NCBI GenBank assembly: GCA_963578625.1
Contig: CAUZEO010000225.1
Location: 1-8,641 of the forward strand
Reading direction: 5' to 3'
Origin: CAUZEO01 sp963578625
GTDB lineage: Bacteria > Verrucomicrobiota > Kiritimatiellia > SLOV01
Length of the DNA: 8,641 nucleotides
The position numbers and the translations under genes were made by a program. The notes under the pieces were generated by a model. The model was not told the DNA's origin. It saw only the letters and a list, made by a program, of their open reading frames with translations, and did no database searches. Of the stretch, positions 1 through 5,019 are shown one piece after another. Numbering within the stretch: the stretch's first letter is position 1; each line of letters starts with the position of its first letter.

Positions 1-9
1 ACGGGACTT

Positions 10-94
10 GAGCTCTACTCGAGCTCCGGCCGTGGCACGGCGATGGTTCCATGCTTGGGCACCGTGGGCCACGGGCAGGATGCCCATGCCACAT
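10..94. repeat. Cluster of palindromic intergenic repeats after dgt
   Basis: This stretch between the window edge and the dgt stop codon is packed with short inverted repeats. GAGCTC occurs twice (10-15 and 21-26) separated by five bases. GCCGTG-G-CACGGC (29-41) is a perfect odd palindrome. GGGCA-GGA-TGCCC, inside 73-87, extends outward with mismatches. The wording 'CCACGGGCAGGATGCCC...CCAC' resembles dispersed hairpin repeats I associate with planctomycete intergenic DNA, but I cannot confirm copy number from one window. In RNA from the minus strand the hairpins would lie just past the dgt stop, so they could stop transcription or protect the 3' end; there is no U-run. No gene is seen here. 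Confidence 0.45.
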
Positions 95-97
95 GCC

Positions 98-1360
98 CTA
101 AATAATATCCACAATCGATCCGAACTCAGGATCCGAAAGCCGCTTGTAAGTACGAATGGCAAATCCGTCCGTCATACCTGCGATGTAGTCGCACAGGAGT
201 CGCGCGCGCAGGCGCGGATCCGGTTCGGCGAGCACGATTTCCTCGCGCCGTTCCGGGAGAAGGGAAAGCGTCGGGGTCTCCATCTCCAGGTACATTTCAC
301 GATACGACCCGAACAATTGCTCCAGCAATTTTCTACCCTTGAATTCGAGCTGTTGCAATTCAGCGGTCTGAAAGACGAGATCCTGTGCAAGGCGACCGAA
401 CCAATCCGAGCGCGCCCGGAGTTCTCCGTCCACCTCCAACTGGAACCGATACCGGTTCGTCCGCTCACTCAGAAAGCACTCACCGGGGACGAGCCGGCAG
501 GCGCGAATGGAGTTGCCGATCTCCACGCTCATCGTCAGTTCGAAATCGCCGCGCTCGATCATGTCCAGAATGAAGTCGACGGCCTCTCCCCCTGCCTTAT
601 CGAGTTCCGTTTTCTCCGCCCAGGATCGAATCCGCTGCGGGGTCAGGAACCCGGCCCGAATTCCGTCGATCAAATCGTTAAGCGAGTAGGCCGTGTCATC
701 CGCCCAGTCCATGATCTGACACTCGATACTGCGAAAGTGATTGAGTGCCTCTCCAGGAGCGAGGTCTTCGGTCGGTGATTCGTCTCCGAATACGTAGGCC
801 ACCAGGGGCGCTTGTTCGTCGTAGAGAAAATGATTCTGCGGCTCGCCGAGATCGCAGTAAATCGACTTGTATTTCATGGTTGCGTCCAGCAGGGCGCGAG
901 TAGGCCGTAAACCGGTACGGGCATTGCCACGCGAATAGATGATCTCGGTCAGCAGCCGCAGCGTCTGCGCGTTGCCTTCAAACCCGCCGAACGTTCGCAT
1001 CAGGCCATGAAGAGCCCGTTCGCCGGCGTGACCAAAAGGCGGGTGCCCGATATCATGCACCAGGCAGGCGGCTTCGACCAAATGCGGATCGATATAGAAG
1101 TCATTCGACTGGTGCTCGTCGTGTTCAAGCAAAAACCCGCAAATCGACCGCCCGATTTGCGCAACCTCGATGGAGTGTGTTAGGCGAGTTCGATAGAAAT
1201 CATATTCTCCGACCGAAAAAACCTGCGTCTTGGCCTGAAGGCGGCGAAACGCGGAGGTATAGATGACCCGGTCGCGATCCTGTTGAAACGGGCTGCGGTA
1301 GTCAGGATTCCGGCGGCCGTGAATCTCGGTGTCGAAGTCGTTATAGAAGCGGTTGGGCAC
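98..1360 (-). CDS. dgt: Deoxyguanosinetriphosphate triphosphohydrolase-like protein (HD domain dNTPase)
   Basis: A 420-residue cytosolic dNTP triphosphohydrolase of the dGTPase/SAMHD1-like HD family, which hydrolyses dNTPs to deoxynucleoside and triphosphate and so affects dNTP pools. The N-terminal block (residues 24-48) holds the family's PFQQDRDR...AFRRLQAKTQVF motif. Metal-binding HD residues are visible: H62 in RLTHSIEV, H102-D103 in VHDIGHPPFGHAGE, and D221 in DWADDTAYS. GGFEGNAQ at 125-132 is also typical. Length is normal and nothing is broken. The GTG at 1358-1360 is chosen because the family block begins soon after it and no better start lies between; it has no recognisable Shine-Dalgarno, since the bases directly upstream are the end of a 7-bp tandem array. 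It may be translated by coupling to a short ORF running through that array. The family assignment is firm; the preferred nucleotide is not known. Confidence 0.95.
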   Translation of the reverse strand: MPNRFYNDFDTEIHGRRNPDYRSPFQQDRDRVIYTSAFRRLQAKTQVFSVGEYDFYRTRLTHSIEVAQIGRSICGFLLEHDEHQSNDFYIDPHLVEAACLVHDIGHPPFGHAGERALHGLMRTFGGFEGNAQTLRLLTEIIYSRGNARTGLRPTRALLDATMKYKSIYCDLGEPQNHFLYDEQAPLVAYVFGDESPTEDLAPGEALNHFRSIECQIMDWADDTAYSLNDLIDGIRAGFLTPQRIRSWAEKTELDKAGGEAVDFILDMIERGDFELTMSVEIGNSIRACRLVPGECFLSERTNRYRFQLEVDGELRARSDWFGRLAQDLVFQTAELQQLEFKGRKLLEQLFGSYREMYLEMETPTLSLLPERREEIVLAEPDPRLRARLLCDYIAGMTDGFAIRTYKRLSDPEFGSIVDII

Positions 1361-1541
1361 TGGAAGCGGGTTTCGGGTTTCGGGTTTCGGGTTTCGGGTT
1401 TCGGGTTTCGGGTTTCGGGTTTCGGGTTTCGGGTTTCGGGTTTCGGGTTTCGGGTTTCGGGTTTCGGGTTTCGGGTTTCGGGTTTCGGGTTTCGGGTTTC
1501 GGGGATAGTGGGTACCCGGCGCCCGGCGCTTGTCTATTCAT
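1341..1541 (-). other. Possible leader ORF through the heptamer array, overlapping the dgt start
   Basis: A 66-codon ORF starts at an ATG (1539-1541) with AGGA four bases upstream (1546-1549), a fair ribosome binding site. It reads MNRQAPGAGYPLSP, then seven-residue repeats of KPETRNP encoded by the GGGTTTC array, and ends PASSAQPLL at a TAA (1341-1343) inside the first codons of dgt, in another frame. The product is low-complexity and unlikely to be a folded protein. Its interest is positional: dgt has no SD of its own, and ribosomes finishing here would be released about 17 bases past the dgt GTG, an arrangement that can give translational coupling. It could equally be a chance reading of a stop-free repeat. 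Confidence 0.2.
1368..1503. repeat. 7-bp tandem array (GGGTTTC)19 plus GGG
   Basis: Nineteen uninterrupted, identical copies of GGGTTTC run from 1368 to 1500 and are followed by GGG (1501-1503). The array ends 7 bp from the dgt GTG. All three frames on each strand are free of stop codons, so both strands produce meaningless ORFs (GFRVSGF repeats on plus, KPETRNP repeats on minus). The plus strand carries 20 GGG runs spaced by TTTC, a pattern that can form stacked G-quadruplexes; dgt mRNA, if its promoter is further upstream, would carry CCCGAAA repeats. Perfect identity implies recent expansion or strong homogenisation by slippage. Confidence 0.97.
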
Positions 1542-1781
1542 TTTTTCCTGATCTCTCAAACTAAGGGTTCAGGGAGGCGGGTAATCTGAACAGATCATTG
1601 GCCAAACATCGGGTCTGCAGGATTTTGGGAATTCGGCCTGCAAGGCGGGATTCGCATTCAGGGGCACTTGACTCCTGAACCGGAAAACCCTAAGTTCCCG
1701 ACTTCATCACGCTCCCGAAGGGCATGCCGAATGGGTTTGACATTCAGCGGGTATGCCACGCCGGAGTCCCGAAGGGCGCAG
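1504..1781. other. Gene-free interval between the heptamer array and tRNA-Gly
   Basis: No convincing gene in about 280 bp. It should contain the divergent promoters of dgt (minus) and tRNA-Gly (plus), but neither is clear. A consensus TTGACA lies at 1737-1742, yet the bases 16-18 bp downstream are GC-rich with no -10 box. On the minus strand TTGAGA (1554-1559) is followed after 17 bp by the poor TAGACA. TCCCGAAGGGC occurs twice in direct orientation (1713-1723 and 1767-1777). GGCATGCCGAATG (1721-1733) is imperfectly inverted in CATTCAGCGGGTATGCC (1741-1757), flanking the TTGACA. Confidence 0.5.
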
Positions 1782-1855
1782 GCGGGTGTAGCTTAGTGGT
1801 AAAGCTCCAGCCTTCCAAGCTGGCTACGCGAGTTCGATTCTCGCCACCCGCTCCA
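1782..1855 (+). tRNA. tRNA-Gly (anticodon TCC), CCA encoded
   Basis: A full cloverleaf can be folded by eye. The acceptor stem is GCGGGTG (1782-1788) with CACCCGC (1845-1851), followed by discriminator T and an encoded CCA (1853-1855). The D arm is GCTT...AAGC. The anticodon stem is CCAGC/GCTGG (1807-1811, 1819-1823) with loop CTTCCAA and anticodon TCC (1814-1816), reading GGA and GGG (and wobble) glycine codons. The T arm is GCGAG-TTCGATT-CTCGC (1828-1844). The 3' half of this gene is also one end of a 46-bp direct repeat whose second copy lies 6.4 kb downstream, so this is the reconstituted target of an integrated element. Confidence 0.97.
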
Positions 1856-1856
1856 T
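1811..1856 (+). other. Left attachment core (tRNA-Gly anticodon arm to 3' end)
   Basis: These 46 bp begin at the last base of the 5' anticodon stem and run through the anticodon loop, T arm, acceptor 3' strand, CCA and one extra T. They match 8232-8277 base for base, with differing bases on either side (G versus C before, G versus A after). Tyrosine recombinases commonly use the anticodon loop or T arm as crossover, so the core position is typical. Confidence 0.8.
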
Positions 1857-1965
1857 GTCCATCTGTTGTCAGAAACCCAACCCCAACGTCCATCCCTTGT
1901 CGTTGAACGACAATCCTTTGTGCAAAACCTGTCCATCCGTTGCAAAAAAGCGTCCATCAATGGAC
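1856..1965 (+). repeat. Four phased 15-bp direct repeats next to the att core
   Basis: The copies are TGTCCATCTGTTGTC (1856-1870), CGTCCATCCCTTGTC (1887-1901), TGTCCATCCGTTGCA (1930-1944) and CGTCCATCAATGGAC (1951-1965). All share GTCCATC. Their start-to-start spacings of 31, 43 and 21 bp are close to 3, 4 and 2 helical turns, so the sites face the same side of the DNA. The fourth copy is itself a near-palindrome (GTCCAT-CA-ATGGAC). An inverted copy lies just inside the right end of the island (8203-8217). Likely binding sites for an integrase arm domain, an excisionase or a DNA-bending regulator; the protein is not encoded here. Confidence 0.6.
1897..1913. promoter_or_regulatory. 17-bp perfect odd palindrome
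   Basis: TTGTCGTT-G-AACGACAA has perfect 8-bp arms around one central base. It overlaps the second phased repeat and lies 42 bp past the tRNA-Gly end. It could be a dimer-protein operator. As RNA it would form a six-pair hairpin with a TTGAA loop and might terminate the tRNA transcript weakly, but no T-run follows. Confidence 0.4.
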
Positions 1966-1975
1966 AAACAGCGCT

Positions 1976-1998
1976 CGTGAGATTTTCCGTGAGATTTG
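1976..1998 (+). repeat. CGTGAGATTT pair near left island end
   Basis: CGTGAGATTTT (1976-1986) and CGTGAGATTTG (1988-1998) are direct repeats at 12-bp spacing. The same 11-mer CGTGAGATTTT recurs at 8139-8149 near the other end of the island. This is the second short motif shared by the two ends. Confidence 0.5.
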
Positions 1999-2209
1999 AG
2001 GGTAGGTTGAAGGGGATTTGGGGGTGGAGGAGTCAAGGAAATTGACGTATGGATACAACAGTTCCACTACCTCATCCCGTGGACTTGCCAATAGACTGAG
2101 CCGTGGTCGCAACAATGGTGTTGGGTTTGGGATGCGAAATACTTTGCGCTTGAAACAGTGTCTATTCCAAACTCACCGTAGACTCACCAGACGGGAGGAA
2201 TTGGCTGCG
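1999..2209. other. Interval without a recognisable gene
   Basis: One plus-strand frame is open through this stretch and into the following small ORF, but its conceptual peptide is Ser/Arg/Asn-rich, has no RBS at its ATG (2018) and resembles nothing I know. No promoter, recombinase remnant or structured RNA could be supported. Confidence 0.4.
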
Positions 2210-2425
2210 ATGAAGAAGGAAGCGAAACAATTGATCTGTGCGTCCATATGTTTCTGCCTGGGTCTCGCCGGCGGTTGTCGTTCGAAGATCGCTTTCGTTT
2301 TCAATCTGTTGACTTCAGGAGAATCACGGCAAGAACCGGTCTGGAGACCACCGAACGCCGGGTTCTGCGGCCCTCGGCCGCCGAAGATTCAGCAACAACT
2401 CAAAGCTCGCTTATTTGAGGTCTAG
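2210..2425 (+). CDS. Possible small lipoprotein-like or truncated secreted protein
   Basis: A 71-codon ORF begins at an internal ATG (2210-2212), chosen over an upstream in-frame ATG because a GGAGG (2193-2199 region) lies 11 bases before it and because the N-terminus then reads like a secretion signal: MKKEAKQ, a hydrophobic run ICASICFCLGLAGG, then Cys at residue 23. L-A-G-G-C is close to a lipobox. After that the sequence has no recognisable domain and ends RLFEV, with its stop overlapping the end of the convergent DUF4091 gene by 15 bp. It may be the start of a lipoprotein gene truncated by rearrangement, or a chance ORF. I do not recognise it. Confidence 0.3.
   Translation: MKKEAKQLICASICFCLGLAGGCRSKIAFVFNLLTSGESRQEPVWRPPNAGFCGPRPPKIQQQLKARLFEV
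2367..2381 (-). terminator. GC-rich hairpin past the DUF4091 gene
   Basis: GCGGCC-CTC-GGCCGC on the plus strand gives a perfect six-pair stem with a three-base loop in minus-strand RNA, about 30 bases beyond the stop of the 2411-4816 gene. No U-run follows, so it is at best a weak or factor-assisted terminator. It lies inside the small plus-strand ORF. Confidence 0.3.
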
Positions 2426-4816
2426 TGCATCAAGCCGCAATGCTGTCAGACATTCCAGTATTGGGACGCGGTATTTATCTGCCAGACCTTTGTTGGCACC
2501 GCCTGCTTGTTCCCTGAGGATCTCGTCTGCACCCTTAGTAAGTATTACTTGAGCCTTGTTGCAGACCTCTTGTTTGACGCCGGCTTTCCTGGCGGCGGCC
2601 ACGGCATCAGACAGCATCCGCAGATACTCGTAGTCGGCAATGCCCTGTCTCCAGGCTTCCCAGCGTTTGGAACTGATAGGGCCTTTATCGCCTTTGTAGA
2701 CCATTGCATAGCTTACTCCGTCGACGTAGTCACTGAAGGTTCCGTTCTGCGCGTCAACGTAGACCCACATAGCAATGCCGCCCAACCCATTCTTCCACGC
2801 CTTCCACGCCATCCCGCGATAATACCATGGGTCGACATTCTTCGCGCTGGCGCAGACGTAGTGCCATGACTTGAGCTTTGTCTCATTCATAATATCACGG
2901 ATACTATTCAGACAGAAAATGTCCACGTACGGCAGAGATGCTCTGATTTGTTCGTCAGGGATATGGGGATCAGCCCAGACCAGCATTTCCGGGTCGATCT
3001 TCTTTAATAATTTACTGGCAGGAAGATCGACCTCCTCCCACCTCTTGGGCTCATCGGTCCAATACCAGGCGAACTGCTTCTTGCCGATGCCCTTTTCTTC
3101 AAGATGGTCGCGCATCTGAGTAACATACTGAGTAAAGGAATTCTCCCAGGCCGGGGTTCCGAATTCCTTCGTCCCCATTTTCTCGTTCCCCCAGAACTCG
3201 AACCCGGTCCAGACCAGCCACAGCCGGCACTCAGGATTCAAATCCAAAATCCGGTCCATCTTTGTAAAGTCCAGCGGCTTTGTAAAGTTACCTTCGGCAT
3301 CCACTGTCGGGCGCGGCAGGTCGCCATGAGTTATGACCAGCGTTGTAGTGTAATAGTCCAGCAGATTCTGGGCCGCGGCATCTTCCTGCCCAACGATGCT
3401 CGGACTGAAGAATTCGGGCCAAGTCATACTGTGCAAGGACACTTCGTCCGGGAAACGCAAAGGCCAGATGCGAAGCTCTACAGGCACGCTTGATACCTGC
3501 TTACCATTAACTGAAACATTCACTGTAGAGGTATACGTACCAGGATCTAGATTCATACCACGAGTCTTGAATGTCAGCCATATCCGTTTGCTGACACCCG
3601 GCTGGAGCATAACAGCGCCTTTATCCAGCGGCACGATGGGGTCATCGCGATAACTGTACCCTGTCGCTTCGGCATGGACCACGTGACTTATGCGCATTAT
3701 CCCATCGGAAGAGACGGTCTGCGGACCGCGGAAATCTGCAGCCGTCAGTGACAATTTAACAGGTTTGTCAGAGGCGCTCGCAACAATAAATCCTGATGTA
3801 GCCCACTCGTTGTTCATCATATCCACGCGTACCTGGGCACCCGTTTTTCTGACTGCAGGAGCTTCCAACGGGCGAAGCCATTCCCATTTGTTTTTCTGCC
3901 AAATCACGACCGGCTGTCCTCTCCAAATCTCGGCGTTCAGCCTGGCCACAACCTGAAACGCCCGGCGGTCCCACTGGCGATAAGGTGGCCCCTGACTGTA
4001 ATCCACCTCCGCCACTAAGCGTTCAGTTCCAAGCCTGACACGTTCCTTATCAATCTGTTTTCGTGCTGCAGCAATCAAACTACTATTATCCAACAACTTT
4101 GAGCGTGCAGTCACCGCATCATCTGCCTCGCGCAGCAGAGGGAGCGTGGCGTTCTTCTGATTGGCCCAGTCTTTCAGCTCTATTGCGTAGTTCTTTACTT
4201 CTTCGGCTGGTATAGGCTTCTCATTTATATACCGGGACTGTTGGCGTGTATGGCTACCCTTCATGATCTCAATCTCATCAGAGAATACGAAGAAGCCGCC
4301 GGGAAGAATAGCCAGGCGAACGTACCTGCCCCAGCCCCTTAGATTGTCGGCTACAAAACGGTGAGTGAGAGGTTTGTTCTGCGGCAAAGACTCTGTCAAC
4401 ACATCGCACAGAAGGTCGTATTGCTTACCGTCTGTACTTACAAACACCAGCACTGCTGATGGGAACGTCACCTGGGCGGCTTGGTGCGTGACGCTGTCAA
4501 AAGTAATTTTGCCAATGGGGTACGCATTACCCAGATCAATGTCGATCAAGAACAGACGGCGACGCCCAACTCCCCAGCCGACCGTGCCTTGCTCCGCCCA
4601 GGCACAACCTGGGACATATAGACCATCGGTCAGTTCATGGGGCTTGTGATCAGCCTTGTTTTGATGATAGTCGGGCGGTGGGGTAAAGATACATGCTTTC
4701 CCAAGGGCCAGGTTCTTGCCCGCAGTCGGTTGTGGGACTTGGGCCGTTGCGGAACCGGATACCAGCATAAGGATAAGGCAAGTAAACACATTGACACGTT
4801 TATTAATTGTTGTCAT
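2411..4816 (-). CDS. Secreted discoidin-like + GH123/DUF4091-type glycoside hydrolase-like protein
   Basis: An 801-residue exported protein. The ATG at 4814-4816 is chosen over one 42 bp upstream because it has AGGAG eight bases before it and opens a clean signal peptide (MTTINKRV, hydrophobic FTCLILMLVSG, predicted cleavage at ATA|Q near residue 25). Residues about 32-186 look like an F5/8 type C (discoidin) carbohydrate-binding domain (NLALGKA...ELTDG...RYVRL). A helical linker follows, then a beta-sandwich around 330-450. A (beta/alpha)-barrel spans about 455-715. FAWYWTDEP gives an adjacent Asp-Glu pair (D588-E589) like the GH123 substrate-assisted catalytic pair. The C-terminal DUF4091 signatures are DPWYYRGMAWKAWKNG (662-677) and GPISSKRWEAWRQGIADYEYLRML (712-735). 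GH123 members cleave beta-N-acetylgalactosaminides; this relative's substrate is unknown. It follows the DUF4838 gene on the same strand after 203 bp. By eye it seems more AT-rich than dgt. Confidence 0.88.
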   Translation of the reverse strand: MTTINKRVNVFTCLILMLVSGSATAQVPQPTAGKNLALGKACIFTPPPDYHQNKADHKPHELTDGLYVPGCAWAEQGTVGWGVGRRRLFLIDIDLGNAYPIGKITFDSVTHQAAQVTFPSAVLVFVSTDGKQYDLLCDVLTESLPQNKPLTHRFVADNLRGWGRYVRLAILPGGFFVFSDEIEIMKGSHTRQQSRYINEKPIPAEEVKNYAIELKDWANQKNATLPLLREADDAVTARSKLLDNSSLIAAARKQIDKERVRLGTERLVAEVDYSQGPPYRQWDRRAFQVVARLNAEIWRGQPVVIWQKNKWEWLRPLEAPAVRKTGAQVRVDMMNNEWATSGFIVASASDKPVKLSLTAADFRGPQTVSSDGIMRISHVVHAEATGYSYRDDPIVPLDKGAVMLQPGVSKRIWLTFKTRGMNLDPGTYTSTVNVSVNGKQVSSVPVELRIWPLRFPDEVSLHSMTWPEFFSPSIVGQEDAAAQNLLDYYTTTLVITHGDLPRPTVDAEGNFTKPLDFTKMDRILDLNPECRLWLVWTGFEFWGNEKMGTKEFGTPAWENSFTQYVTQMRDHLEEKGIGKKQFAWYWTDEPKRWEEVDLPASKLLKKIDPEMLVWADPHIPDEQIRASLPYVDIFCLNSIRDIMNETKLKSWHYVCASAKNVDPWYYRGMAWKAWKNGLGGIAMWVYVDAQNGTFSDYVDGVSYAMVYKGDKGPISSKRWEAWRQGIADYEYLRMLSDAVAAARKAGVKQEVCNKAQVILTKGADEILREQAGGANKGLADKYRVPILECLTALRLDALDLK

Positions 4817-4824
4817 CGGTTGAT

Positions 4825-4829
4825 CTCCT
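4825..4829 (-). promoter_or_regulatory. Ribosome binding site fixing the DUF4091 start
   Basis: AGGAG on the minus strand, eight bases from the ATG at 4814-4816. The upstream in-frame ATG (4856-4858) has no comparable site and would add a charged stretch in front of the signal peptide. Confidence 0.75.
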
Positions 4830-4854
4830 AACACTTTATTGTTTTTACACATAC

Positions 4855-4884
4855 ACAATACACCGGCCTCTCCGTGGGGAGCAA
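4855..4884 (-). promoter_or_regulatory. Candidate sigma70-type promoter for the DUF4091 gene
   Basis: On the minus strand TTGCTC (4879-4884) and TATTGT (4855-4860) are separated by 18 bp, each matching four of six consensus bases. An AT-rich leader of about 40 bases leads to the RBS. Initiation here would let this gene be transcribed independently of the upstream DUF4838 gene. Consensus match alone is weak evidence in a non-model phylum. Confidence 0.35.
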
Positions 4885-4920
4885 TCCCTGTCCGGATTAC
4901 GCCAGCCCAGCAGACCGTAA

Positions 4921-5016
4921 GGTGAAAGAACTCGACCGAACTCGTTGTTCTTCGAAATCGAGACCAATTTGGATATTCACTGGTTGAATCAGGGCCGAAT
5001 CCAGGTGTGGCTTGGT
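4921..5016. repeat. 96-bp diverged repeat, copy A (between the two cargo genes)
   Basis: Aligns without gaps to 7829-7924 at roughly three bases in four; the best block is AATCAGNGCCGAATCCAGGT. Read on the plus strand, both copies stay open, in the same frame (GERTRPNS... versus GEKVRPNP..., ending RIQVWLG and RIQVRLG), with a stop right after copy A. Copy A begins three bases beyond the stop codon of the DUF4838 gene and lies upstream of the DUF4091 promoter. Copy B follows a dead transposase end, so this may be a solo remnant of the same element's 3' end. Confidence 0.7.
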
Positions 5017-5019
5017 TGA

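Noticed and set aside
8..778. 256-codon plus-strand open frame
   Set aside because: Antisense to the well-supported dgt gene; no protein-like motifs.
1368..1503. CRISPR array
   Set aside because: Tandem 7-bp units with no spacers; a simple satellite, not a CRISPR.
1283..1564. Plus-strand ORF of GFRVSGF repeats
   Set aside because: Encoded by the stop-free heptamer array, with no RBS or folded-protein features.
1737..1742. Consensus TTGACA upstream of tRNA-Gly as a promoter
   Set aside because: No AT-rich -10 hexamer at 16-18 bp; the downstream sequence is GC-rich. Not called.
1724..1906. Short ORF reading through tRNA-Gly (…SKLATRVRFSPPAP)
   Set aside because: Translation of a tRNA gene. 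The same peptide appears at 8097-8279 only because of the att duplication.
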